Origin: Burkholderiaceae bacterium
GTDB lineage: Bacteria > Pseudomonadota > Gammaproteobacteria > Burkholderiales > Burkholderiaceae_C
Direction of reading: 5' to 3'
NCBI GenBank assembly: GCA_024235895.1
Contig: JACKLM010000003.1
Location: 186,001-250,000 of the forward strand
Length of the DNA: 64,000 nt
The translations under genes and the position numbers were made by a program. Shown here piece by piece: positions 35,059 to 43,545 of the stretch. Below the pieces are notes generated by a model that was not told the origin of the DNA, ran no database searches, and saw only the letters and a list, made by a program, of their open reading frames with translations. Every line of letters begins with the position of its first letter. The stretch's first letter is position 1.

Positions 35059-36708
35059 ATGGGTGCTTCGTCGCTGATGACGCTGGGCGTGCGCGCGATG
35101 GCGGCCAGCTACGCCGCGCTGCAGGTCACCGGGCACAACATCGCCAACGCCTCGGTGCCCGGCTATTCGCGCCAGCGCGCCGAGCTGGCGACCGCCGGCG
35201 GGCAGTTCAGCGGCGCGGGCTATTTCGGCAAGGGGGTCGACGTCGAGACCATCGTGCGCACGCACGATGCCTTCCTGACCCGAGAAGCGCGTGCAACCGC
35301 GTCGCTGGCGAGCATGGACGAAGCGCGGCTCGCCCAGCTCAGGCAGCTCGAGGCGGTCTTCCCGACTGGCGAGCGCGGGCTGGGGCACGCGACGAGCCTG
35401 CTGGCCAATGCGCTAGCCGATCTGGCGAATGCGCCGGACGACCTGTCGGCGCGGGAAGTCGTGCTGGCGCGGGCGCGCGACCTGGCGTCGCGCTTCGCCG
35501 GTGCCGACACCCAGCTCGCCGCGCTGCAGCAGGGTACGCGCGAGGCGCTGCGTGCCAAGGTGACCGAGATCAACGAGCTGACGCGCAACATCGCCGCGGT
35601 CAACCAGCAGATCGCTGGCGTCAAGGGGCTGGGCCAGCCCCCGAACGACCTGCTCGACCAGCGCGACCAGCTTCTCGCCGAGCTGTCGCAGCACATCGGG
35701 ATCACGACGGTGGCGGCCGACGACGGCACGGTCGGCGTCTTCGCCGGCGGCGGCCAGCGCCTGGTGCTGGGCAACGAGGCGCAGCCGCTCGCGGTCGTCG
35801 ACGACCCGCAGGACGCCGCGCGCGCGGCGATCGCGATCATGGACAACGGCGTTCCGCTGCGGCTGCGCGAGTCGGCGCTGGGCGGCGGCAGCCTGGCCGG
35901 GCTGCTGCGGTTCCAGAACGAGGATCTGGTGCAGGCGCAGGTGCAGCTCGGGCAACTGGCCGCGGCGGTCACCGGGGCCTACAACGCGCAGCACGCGCTG
36001 GGTCTGACGCTGGACGGCGGGCCCGGTGGCGACCTGTTCAGCTCACCGCTGACCCGTGTGCTGCCGGCGTCCGGCAATGCACGCGATGCCGGCGGCGCCT
36101 TCATCGGCCAGGTCGGCATCACGATCACCGATCCGACCACGCTGCAGGCGAGCGAGTACCGTTTGGAGGCCGACCCGGCCGGCGGCTGGAGGGTGACGCG
36201 GCTCTCCGACGGGCTGGTGCGCGCGGTGGCCGACGGCGACGAGGTCGACGGCATTCGCATCGCGATCGGCCCGCCGGCGCCGGCTGTCGACGACACCTTC
36301 CTGCTGCAGCCGGTCACGCGCGCAGCCAGCGGGATGAGGGCCGTGCTGTCGGATCCGCGCGACCTGGCCGCGGCCGATGCGCCGCCGGCGAACGCCGAGA
36401 ACGGCAATGCACTCGCGCTGGCAGCGCTTCGCGACCAGCCGCTGGTGGGTGACCGCAACGCGACCGACGCCTATGCTGCGCTGCTGGCCGACGTCGGCGT
36501 GCGCGTGCAGGGATCGCAGACCAGCGCCGAGCTCTCGCGCGCGCTGGCGACGCAGGCCGAGCAGATGCGATCGGCCGACGCCGGCGTCAACCTCGACGAG
36601 GAGGCGGCGCGATTGATCGAGTTCCAGCAGAGCTACCAGGCCGCGGCCAAGGTCCTGCAGGTCGCGCAGTCGGTCTTCGACACCCTGCTGGAGGTCACGC
36701 GCGGTTGA
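35059..36708 (+). CDS. flgK: Hook-filament junction protein FlgK (HAP1)
   Basis: This 549-residue protein joins hook and filament. The N-terminus has ALQVTGHNIANASVPGYSRQ and the C-terminus GVNLDEEAARLIEFQQSYQA and VLQVAQSVFDTLLEV, both standard. It is somewhat shorter than many FlgK proteins (about 550-650). A GGAGG site precedes the ATG. FlgN, encoded at 25811-26203, should be its chaperone. Confidence 0.96.
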   Translation: MGASSLMTLGVRAMAASYAALQVTGHNIANASVPGYSRQRAELATAGGQFSGAGYFGKGVDVETIVRTHDAFLTREARATASLASMDEARLAQLRQLEAVFPTGERGLGHATSLLANALADLANAPDDLSAREVVLARARDLASRFAGADTQLAALQQGTREALRAKVTEINELTRNIAAVNQQIAGVKGLGQPPNDLLDQRDQLLAELSQHIGITTVAADDGTVGVFAGGGQRLVLGNEAQPLAVVDDPQDAARAAIAIMDNGVPLRLRESALGGGSLAGLLRFQNEDLVQAQVQLGQLAAAVTGAYNAQHALGLTLDGGPGGDLFSSPLTRVLPASGNARDAGGAFIGQVGITITDPTTLQASEYRLEADPAGGWRVTRLSDGLVRAVADGDEVDGIRIAIGPPAPAVDDTFLLQPVTRAASGMRAVLSDPRDLAAADAPPANAENGNALALAALRDQPLVGDRNATDAYAALLADVGVRVQGSQTSAELSRALATQAEQMRSADAGVNLDEEAARLIEFQQSYQAAAKVLQVAQSVFDTLLEVTRG

Positions 36709-36753
36709 TCCAGCGCGATCGCAACCCTGCTTGGACCCCATCGCGAGCGTGCC

Positions 36754-36816
36754 ATGAGCCGCGCCTGGCCGCGGCGCCGCGGGCGGCCGCAACAACCCGA
36801 GGACACTGAACCATGA
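36754..36816 (+). CDS. Small ORF ending on the flgL start (20 aa, unknown)
   Basis: This 20-codon ORF lies in the 104-bp gap between flgK and flgL. Its TGA stop overlaps the flgL ATG (ATGA). The peptide is Arg/Pro-rich with no known relatives. It may be a coupling leader peptide or chance. Confidence 0.2.
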   Translation: MSRAWPRRRGRPQQPEDTEP

Positions 36817-37748
36817 CCGTCCGCATCGCCACTCACAACGCCTATGACCGCGGTCTGTCGCAGCTGCAGCAGCGCCAGACCGAGCTCGCGCGGCTGCAGG
36901 AACAGCTGACCAGCGGCAAGCGCGTCGCGCGGGCCAGCGATGACCCGGCGGCGGCGGCGCGCGCCGAGCGAGCCCTGGCCACCGAGACGCGTCTGCAGGC
37001 CGAGCAGCGCGCGCTGGATGCCAGCCGCAACCTGATGACGCAGGCCGAAAGTGCGCTGGCCGACGGCGGTGAGCTGCTGCAGCAGGCGCGCGAGCTGGTC
37101 GTCGCCGCCGGCAACGCCAGCTACAGCGACAAGGAGCGTGCCACCCTGGCCCAGGAACTGCGGGGGCTGCGTGACCAACTGCTGGGCGTCGTCAACCGGG
37201 GCGATGGCGCTGGTGCCTGGCTCTTCGGCGGCCAGGGCAGCGGGCCGCCCCCCTTCGACGAATTGGCAGGCAGCGTCTCCTTCGTCGGCATGCCGGGCCA
37301 GGCCCAGGCCGCCGGCGAGGACGCGCTGCCGCTGTCGCTCGACGGCCAGGCGATCTGGCTGCAGGCGCGCGACCCCGACACCGGTAGCGACGATCTGTCG
37401 GCGTTCGACGTCCTCGACCGCATCGTCACCGAGCTCGAGACCGAAGGACGCAGCGGCGCGGAGGTCGTGCAGACCGTCTCCGACGGGCTGCGCGACATCG
37501 ACGCCTCGCACGACCATCTGCTGATGCACCGCGCGCGCGTCGGCCAGACGCTGCAGCGCATCGATACGGTCCAGGACCGGGTCTGGGACCAGTCGCTGGC
37601 GGCGCAGACCGAGCGCTCGGCGGCCGAGGACCTCGACATGGTGAAGGCGATCTCCGAGTTCCAGAACCGGCAAACCGGCTACGATGCGGCGCTCAAGGCG
37701 TATGCGCAGGTGCAGCGTATGTCGCTGTTCGATTACGTCAGGACCTGA
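36813..37748 (+). CDS. flgL: Hook-filament junction protein FlgL (HAP3)
   Basis: This 311-residue protein is the second junction protein. It has the flagellin-type N-terminus TVRIATHNAYDRGLSQLQ and LQEQLTSGKRVARASDDPAA, and the C-terminal AEDLDMVKAISEFQNRQTGY that folds back on it. CGAGGACA before the ATG is a weak ribosome binding site. It ends the flagellar structural block; flagellin and fliD are not in the window. Confidence 0.96.
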   Translation: MTVRIATHNAYDRGLSQLQQRQTELARLQEQLTSGKRVARASDDPAAAARAERALATETRLQAEQRALDASRNLMTQAESALADGGELLQQARELVVAAGNASYSDKERATLAQELRGLRDQLLGVVNRGDGAGAWLFGGQGSGPPPFDELAGSVSFVGMPGQAQAAGEDALPLSLDGQAIWLQARDPDTGSDDLSAFDVLDRIVTELETEGRSGAEVVQTVSDGLRDIDASHDHLLMHRARVGQTLQRIDTVQDRVWDQSLAAQTERSAAEDLDMVKAISEFQNRQTGYDAALKAYAQVQRMSLFDYVRT

Positions 37749-37795
37749 CCCTCCAGCTGTCCGGCGTGCCGGTGGCGGCACGTCGATCCCAGAGC

Positions 37796-39214
37796 ATGAA
37801 CGAACACGCGATCCTCGGCCAGCTCGTGCTCGGCCACAGTCTGATGCTGGACCGCGAGCGCCGCGTCGTCGCCACCCGGCTGACGGTCTTCCCCGAGCGC
37901 CGCGACGCCAGCCCCGACCCCGCCGCGCTGCTGCGCGAGTTGCTCGAGGTCTGGCCCGCGACGGGCGATGCCGCGGCGTCTCCGGGCGCGATGCCGACGC
38001 TGGGTGCGGCGTCCCCGGCCGCCGACGAAGGTCCCGTGACCCTGACGCTGCGCGAGGTGGCCCCGGCGGCGCACGCCGCCGACCCGTCGGGCTCGAAGCC
38101 TCGCCTCGTACCGGCGGCCGCGACTCGGCCGGCGGCCGGCTCGCCAATTCTCGGCGGCCCGACGGCGGCGACACCGCTGTCGCTGAATATCGCCTCCGAG
38201 CCGTGGTTGCGGGCGCTTCTGACCCTGCGCCCGCCGCCGCACCTGATGATCGAGGTGCCGGCGTTCATGACCGGCGACGACGCCACGGCGGGCGTGCTGC
38301 AGGCGCTGCACGCCGCCGGCAGCGTGCTGATCATCAAGGGCCGCCCGCTGACCGAGCTTCGCCGCGACCTGCTGCCGTGTTTCCGCCATTCGCTGATCGA
38401 CCTCGGCGAGGAGCGCCGCAGCGCAGGCGAGGCGCCACCCGCCGGCGTCGAGCGTCGCATCACCCTCATCCAGTCGGGGGTGGCGACGCGCGCCGATGTC
38501 GACGCCGCGTTCGCGCGCGGCGCGGTCGCGGTGCTGGGCTGGCCGATCGACGACGCGCTGCCGCCCTCGGCACCGGGCAAGGCGTCGGGCAAGGGCGTCG
38601 GGCCGGATCTGCAGATCGTCATGCAGCTGATGCAGCGCGTCGACCGCGAGGAGCCGATCGACCGCCTCGAGGCGGTTCTGCGCAACGATCCGCAGCTCGC
38701 CTTCCGCCTGCTGCGCTACCTCAATTCGGCGGCATTCGGGCTGCAGGTCGAGATCACGTCGTTCCGCCACGCGCTGATGATGCTGGGCTACAAGAAGCTC
38801 AGGCGCTGGCTGGCGCTGCTGCTGGCCTCGGCCAGCCCCGACCCGGCGCTGCGCCCGGCGATCCACGCCGCGGTGCGGCGCGGTCTGCTGATGGAGGAAC
38901 TCGGTGGCACCAGCGCGGACGCCGAGATGCGCAGCGAGATGTTCATCTGCGGCGTCTTCTCGTTGCTGGACCGCATGCTCGGCCAGCCGCTGGCAACCCT
39001 GTTCCAGAGCCTGCCGGTGCCCGAGCGTGTGCGCCAGGCACTGGTCGACGGCACGGGCTCGTACGCGCCCTTCCTGACGCTGGCGCGCGCGGTCGAGACC
39101 GGGCTGCGTACCGACATCCTCGAGGCTGCCGAGCAGTGTTTCGTGACCCTCGAGGAGGTCAATGCAGCACTGCTACGGGCGTTGCGCGGGGCGCGCGAGC
39201 TCGACCTGACGTGA
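37796..39214 (+). CDS. EAL-remnant/HDOD signalling protein
   Basis: This 472-residue protein has the YuxH-like layout: an N-terminal EAL-related domain (ILGQLVLGHSLMLDRERRVV) lacking the EAL catalytic signature, then an HDOD domain (QLMQRVDREEPIDRLEAVL, LLRYLNSAAFGLQVEITS, MLGYKKLRRWLALLLAS). It probably binds rather than degrades cyclic di-GMP, if it binds it at all. The ATG at 37796 is preferred over an in-frame GTG at 37766 because similarity begins there. It starts 48 bp after flgL and overlaps the next kinase gene by GTGA. Confidence 0.83.
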   Translation: MNEHAILGQLVLGHSLMLDRERRVVATRLTVFPERRDASPDPAALLRELLEVWPATGDAAASPGAMPTLGAASPAADEGPVTLTLREVAPAAHAADPSGSKPRLVPAAATRPAAGSPILGGPTAATPLSLNIASEPWLRALLTLRPPPHLMIEVPAFMTGDDATAGVLQALHAAGSVLIIKGRPLTELRRDLLPCFRHSLIDLGEERRSAGEAPPAGVERRITLIQSGVATRADVDAAFARGAVAVLGWPIDDALPPSAPGKASGKGVGPDLQIVMQLMQRVDREEPIDRLEAVLRNDPQLAFRLLRYLNSAAFGLQVEITSFRHALMMLGYKKLRRWLALLLASASPDPALRPAIHAAVRRGLLMEELGGTSADAEMRSEMFICGVFSLLDRMLGQPLATLFQSLPVPERVRQALVDGTGSYAPFLTLARAVETGLRTDILEAAEQCFVTLEEVNAALLRALRGARELDLT

Positions 39215-42200
39215 GCGATTCGGCGCGCGGCCGGGTCGACCCGCGCGCCAGCGGCCCGCGAGCGGCCGTCGGCGATCGCGGCGTCGATGCAACCGGGGCG
39301 CGAGGGCCCCGTACGGACGCGTCGGGCCCGGCCGGAGCCGCCGAGTTCCGGACGTTTCCGCGCCTGCGATCACCGCTGCGCGAGCGGCCGCAGCTTCCGG
39401 CCGCGGTGCCGCCGGCGGCGCGCGAGATGCTCGCACTGCTGTGGTCGGCGCCCTACCCGGCGCTTGTGCTGGATGCGCGGCGTCATCTGGTCGATGCCAA
39501 CGAGGCCTTCGCGCGTCTGGCCGGGCGCCCGCGCGCGGCGCTGCGTGGGCGCGACTGGCTCGAGCTGCACCCTCCCGAGGACAGGCCGACCGAGCGCGAG
39601 ATCCAGCGCGGCTGGCCGGCGGCGTTGGCAGCCGACGGTGCCCTGGTGCTGGCCGATCGCCGGTTGCTCGACGCCGCCGGACGCGAGCACTGGGTGCGCG
39701 CGACACTGATGCGGCTGGCCGCCGCGTCGACCGAGGACGACGCCTTGGCGCCGAGCGATGAGGACGTGTCGGCCCGCGCCTGGATCGTCGCCGTGCTGCA
39801 GGACACGACCGCCGAGCACGCTGCGCGCGCGCAGGCCGAGCGCTCGCTCGGCGAGCTCGCGCAGTGGTTCGACCTCAGCCCCTCGGGGATGCTGGTGTTC
39901 GATGGCACCGGGCTGATCGTGCGCTCGAACCGCGCCTTCGAGGCGCTGATCGGTCAGGTGCCGGTCTTCCTGCCCGAGGCAGCGCCCGAGCTGCAGGCGC
40001 TGCTGGGCTGGCAGGCGGGGGCACCGCGGCCCGAGCTCGTGCCCGGCGCCCCGCCGCTGGAGGTGCAGGCGCTGGTGCCCACGCCCGAAGGACGACGGCG
40101 GCTGTCGGCGCGGCTGTCGGCCTTCGCGACCGAGCAGGGACAGCGCCGCACGATGGCGGTGGTCGAGGACCGCAGCGCGGAGGAGGAGCGCGACCTGGCC
40201 CAGCTCGAGATCGCGGCGCTGATGGATGCCGCGGGCATCGGCGTGGCGACCTACGACCCGCAGCGAGGCTGGCTGCGCACGCCGATACCGACGCGTCCGG
40301 CGGGGGCCTCGCCGGCCGCGGCCACCGCGTCGGCGTTGCAAGGCATCGCGCGCGATATCGTCGAGCCGGCGTCGCTGGCCGAGTACGAGCGGCTGCAGTC
40401 GGCCCTGCGGGGCGGCGAGCGCGCCGAGGTGCGCTACGCGGTGCGGCATCCCGAGCTCGGCCAGCGCTGGCTGCTGACGCGGGTGGAGCCCGGGGTGCTC
40501 GCCGGCGGGAGGCGTGCGACCTCGGTCGTCACGCTCGACGTCACCGAGCGCGAGCGCGCGCAGCGCCGCAACGAGCAGCTGCTGCGCGAGCTCGGCCATA
40601 TCATGGACGGTTCGACCGCTGGCGTGGCCTACCTGAAGGGGGGGCGGCTGGTACGCTGCAACCAGCGCCTGGAGCGCATGCTCGCGCTGGAGCCCGGTGC
40701 GGCCGCCGGCGCCACGCTCGAGCAGGCGTTCGCACTCGACGCGCGCGCGCACGCGGTCGCGCGCGAAGCGGCACGGGCGCTCGAGGACGGGCGCGATTTC
40801 GAGGCCGAGTTGCCGTTCGGTGGGGCCACTGGCGATGCGGCGGACGGCGGTGGCCCTTTGGCGGCGGCTGCGGCGGCGGGCCTGGCCACCTCGCCGCGCT
40901 GGTACGCACTGTCGCTGCGTCCGGCGGCGGCCGGCGCGGCGGCCGAGGCGGTCGCGGTGCTGTCGGACATCACCCGGCTGAAGCGGCAGCAGGAGGAGCT
41001 TCGCACGCTGTTGCGCGAGCGCGAGCTGATGTTCAGCCTGTCGGAGGTCGGCATCGTCTACCAGCGTGGCGCGCGCATCGAACGCGCCAACCAGGCGATG
41101 GCGGCGCTGACGGGCTACTCGGCGCCCGAGCTCACCGCACTCGACCCGGCCGAGCTGTACGCGAGCGCACGCGAGTGCGTCGACTTCGAGGCGGCCGTGG
41201 CCGAGGCGCTGCGGCGCGACGAGCGCTTCGTCGGCGAGCGCCGGCTGCGCCGGCGAGACGGCCGGCTGCTGTGGGTGCAGGTCGGTGCGCGGCCGGTCGA
41301 CGCCGGGGCAGCCGACGCCGGCATGGTGTGCAGCTTCGTCGACGTCGACGAGCGTCACCGCGCGCGCGAGACGCTGCAGCGCCAGGCCGAGCGCACGCGC
41401 GCGATCCTCGACTCGGTGCTCGTAGGCATTGTCACGGTCGCCGAGGACGGCATCGAGTGGATGAACCGATCGGCGCGACGCATGTTCGGCGGCGAACTGG
41501 CGGACTTCGTCGGCGAGCCGATCTCGATCGTCGCCACCGCCGAGGCCGACCACCCGCTGCGCCGTCGCGACTGGAACGAGCGGCTGGCCGAAGGCCAGGC
41601 CGAGACCTTCGAGTGCCGGCTGCGTGGCCGCGACGGCCGCGAGTTCTGGGTCGCCGGCAACGTCGTGCTGACCGCACGCGACCAGACGGCGCCGCAGCTG
41701 AGCTTCGCGTTGCTGGACATCGACACCCGCCGCCAGGCCGAGCTGCGGATCAGCCAGGCACAGGCTTCGCTGCAGCGCGTCATCGACACCGCACCGCTGG
41801 CGATCGCGCTGCTCGACGGCGCCGACCGGCGCGTGCTGCAAGGCAACCCGACCGCGATGACCTTGCTGGCCGCACCTCCACCGGGGTTGGCGGCCGCGCT
41901 CGACGAGGCGCTCGCACGCGCGATGGCACAGCCCGACACGCCGCCGCTGCGGGTCGAACTGCGTCAGTCCGCACCAGCGCCGGCCCGAGCGGTCGAGGAC
42001 CCGGCTGCCTTCGTCGGCGACGATGCCGCGGAGCGTGTGTGGGACGTTCGCATCGTCGCCCAGCCTGCCGCCGGCGGCGCGGCGCCCCCGCTGCTGCTGG
42101 TGGCCAGCGACGTCACCGAGCAGCGGGCGGCGGACCAGGCCCGTTTGCAGGCCGCGATCGCACAGCGCGAGGTGCTGGTCAAGGAGGTCCACCACCGCAT

Positions 42201-42873
42201 CAAGAACAACCTGCAGGGCGTCGCCGGTCTGTTGCAGCAGTTCGCCGCGCGCCACCCCGAGGTCGCACCCGCGCTGGCCGAGGCGGTCGGGCAGGTGCAG
42301 GCGATCGCGCAGGTGTACGGGCTGCAGGTCGGCAGCGCCGGGCTGCTCCGGCTGGCGGCAGTCGCCGGTGCGATCGCGCAGTCGGTGCAGCGCACCTTCG
42401 GGCGCGTGATCACGGTCGACGCCGAGGCGGCGGCCGACTTCGAGCTGCCGGAGGCGGAGTCGATCCCGATCGCGCTGACGATCAACGAGCTGCTGACCAA
42501 CGCCGTCAAGCACGGCGACGCCGGGGCCGTGCATGTCGGCATCGCCGACGAGGGCGGCGGCGCGCTGATCGAGATCGTCCATCCCGGGCGGCTTCCCGAG
42601 GGTTTCGACCTCGCGCGGTTTCCGGGAGGCGTCTCGGGGCTCGGGCTGGTGCGCGCGCTGCTGCCGCGGCGCAGTGCGACGTTGAGCCTGTTGCAGGACG
42701 GCGAGGCGGTTCGCACGCGGGTGGCGTTGACCCCGCCGAGCGTGCGCCGCCCGCAGCCGGCGTCGGCGACAATCGATGCTGCCATGCAGGCACGACCCGA
42801 CACCGAAGGCCGCGCCGCCGCCACTGCCGCGGCGCCCGATGCCGCGCGCGCCGGCGCGCCGCGCGGGGGCTAG
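39211..42873 (+). CDS. Multi-PAS HisKA_2-type sensor histidine kinase
   Basis: This 1220-residue kinase has no clear membrane segment. Several PAS domains can be followed (FDLSPSGMLVFDGTGLIVRS; MFSLSEVGIVYQRGARIERA; ILDSVLVGIVTVAEDGIEWM; VIDTAPLAIALLDGADRRVL). The phosphoacceptor box EVHHRIKNNLQGVAGLLQQF is of the HisKA_2 class, and the ATPase domain has TINELLTNAVKHG and GVSGLGLVRALL. Start GTG 39211 overlaps the HDOD gene stop. Its partner is the ANTAR regulator that follows by 4 bp. The number of PAS repeats (five or six) is my estimate. Confidence 0.88.
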   Translation: MSDSARGRVDPRASGPRAAVGDRGVDATGARGPRTDASGPAGAAEFRTFPRLRSPLRERPQLPAAVPPAAREMLALLWSAPYPALVLDARRHLVDANEAFARLAGRPRAALRGRDWLELHPPEDRPTEREIQRGWPAALAADGALVLADRRLLDAAGREHWVRATLMRLAAASTEDDALAPSDEDVSARAWIVAVLQDTTAEHAARAQAERSLGELAQWFDLSPSGMLVFDGTGLIVRSNRAFEALIGQVPVFLPEAAPELQALLGWQAGAPRPELVPGAPPLEVQALVPTPEGRRRLSARLSAFATEQGQRRTMAVVEDRSAEEERDLAQLEIAALMDAAGIGVATYDPQRGWLRTPIPTRPAGASPAAATASALQGIARDIVEPASLAEYERLQSALRGGERAEVRYAVRHPELGQRWLLTRVEPGVLAGGRRATSVVTLDVTERERAQRRNEQLLRELGHIMDGSTAGVAYLKGGRLVRCNQRLERMLALEPGAAAGATLEQAFALDARAHAVAREAARALEDGRDFEAELPFGGATGDAADGGGPLAAAAAAGLATSPRWYALSLRPAAAGAAAEAVAVLSDITRLKRQQEELRTLLRERELMFSLSEVGIVYQRGARIERANQAMAALTGYSAPELTALDPAELYASARECVDFEAAVAEALRRDERFVGERRLRRRDGRLLWVQVGARPVDAGAADAGMVCSFVDVDERHRARETLQRQAERTRAILDSVLVGIVTVAEDGIEWMNRSARRMFGGELADFVGEPISIVATAEADHPLRRRDWNERLAEGQAETFECRLRGRDGREFWVAGNVVLTARDQTAPQLSFALLDIDTRRQAELRISQAQASLQRVIDTAPLAIALLDGADRRVLQGNPTAMTLLAAPPPGLAAALDEALARAMAQPDTPPLRVELRQSAPAPARAVEDPAAFVGDDAAERVWDVRIVAQPAAGGAAPPLLLVASDVTEQRAADQARLQAAIAQREVLVKEVHHRIKNNLQGVAGLLQQFAARHPEVAPALAEAVGQVQAIAQVYGLQVGSAGLLRLAAVAGAIAQSVQRTFGRVITVDAEAAADFELPEAESIPIALTINELLTNAVKHGDAGAVHVGIADEGGGALIEIVHPGRLPEGFDLARFPGGVSGLGLVRALLPRRSATLSLLQDGEAVRTRVALTPPSVRRPQPASATIDAAMQARPDTEGRAAATAAAPDAARAGAPRGG

Positions 42874-42877
42874 CGCG

Positions 42878-43510
42878 GTGAGTGGGCGTGGCCGCATCCT
42901 CGTGGTCGACGACGACCGGCTCGTGCTGGCGACCGTCGTGAACGGGCTCGCTCAGGCCGGCTTCGAGGTCGTCGACGCCGACAACGGCGACGATGCGATC
43001 CTGATGGCGCGTGAACACAGGCCCGAGCTGGCGCTGCTGGACATCCGCATGGAGGGCAAGAGCGGCTTCGACGTCGCCGAGTACCTGCGCGACGTCGCCC
43101 ACGTGCCGTTCATGTTCCTGTCCGCCTTCGCCGACGCCGAGACGCGCGCCAAGGTCGAGTCGCTGGGCGCGCTGGCCTACCTTGTCAAGCCGCTGGAGGT
43201 CGGCCAGATCGTGCCGGCGGTCGAGCGTGCGATCGCGCAGCTGCGCGTGGCCGCCCCGGACGAGGCGGCGCTGCCCGTCGGCTCGACCCCCGCTCCGGGG
43301 GCGGCGCCACCGGCTGCCGTCGCCGCGGGGGCTGGCAGCGATCCGGTTCCGGTGGCAGTCGGCATCCTGATGCACCGCTTCTCGTTGACCCGCGCACAGG
43401 CCGCCGAGCGGCTGGCACGGCTCGCCGCCGACAAGGGGCTGGCGTCGCGGCAGCAGGCGCAGCGTCTGATCGATGCGCTGGAGGAACTGGCGGGTACGGC
43501 CCGCGAATGA
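42878..43510 (+). CDS. ANTAR-domain response regulator (antiterminator)
   Basis: This 210-residue protein starts at GTG 42878, 4 bp after the kinase stop. The receiver domain has ILVVDDDRLVLATVV, phosphoacceptor Asp55 in LALLDIRMEGKSGFD, and Lys104 in YLVKPLEV. After a Pro/Ala-rich linker, the C-terminal VAVGILMHRFSLTRAQAAER, with LARLAADKG after it, is an ANTAR RNA-binding domain. ANTAR regulators act by preventing transcription termination at two-hairpin RNA sites rather than by binding DNA. HisKA_2 kinases are their usual partners. The RNA target is not identified. Confidence 0.9.
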   Translation: MSGRGRILVVDDDRLVLATVVNGLAQAGFEVVDADNGDDAILMAREHRPELALLDIRMEGKSGFDVAEYLRDVAHVPFMFLSAFADAETRAKVESLGALAYLVKPLEVGQIVPAVERAIAQLRVAAPDEAALPVGSTPAPGAAPPAAVAAGAGSDPVPVAVGILMHRFSLTRAQAAERLARLAADKGLASRQQAQRLIDALEELAGTARE

Positions 43511-43545
43511 GCCCGTTCGTGGTCGGCCACGATGGCGCGACGGTG

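Noticed and set aside
39370..42897. 1175-codon open frame antisense to the multi-PAS kinase
   Set aside because: Composition is that of a mirror of the kinase gene (Arg/Gln/His-rich), with no domain and no ribosome binding site; high GC suppresses stops.
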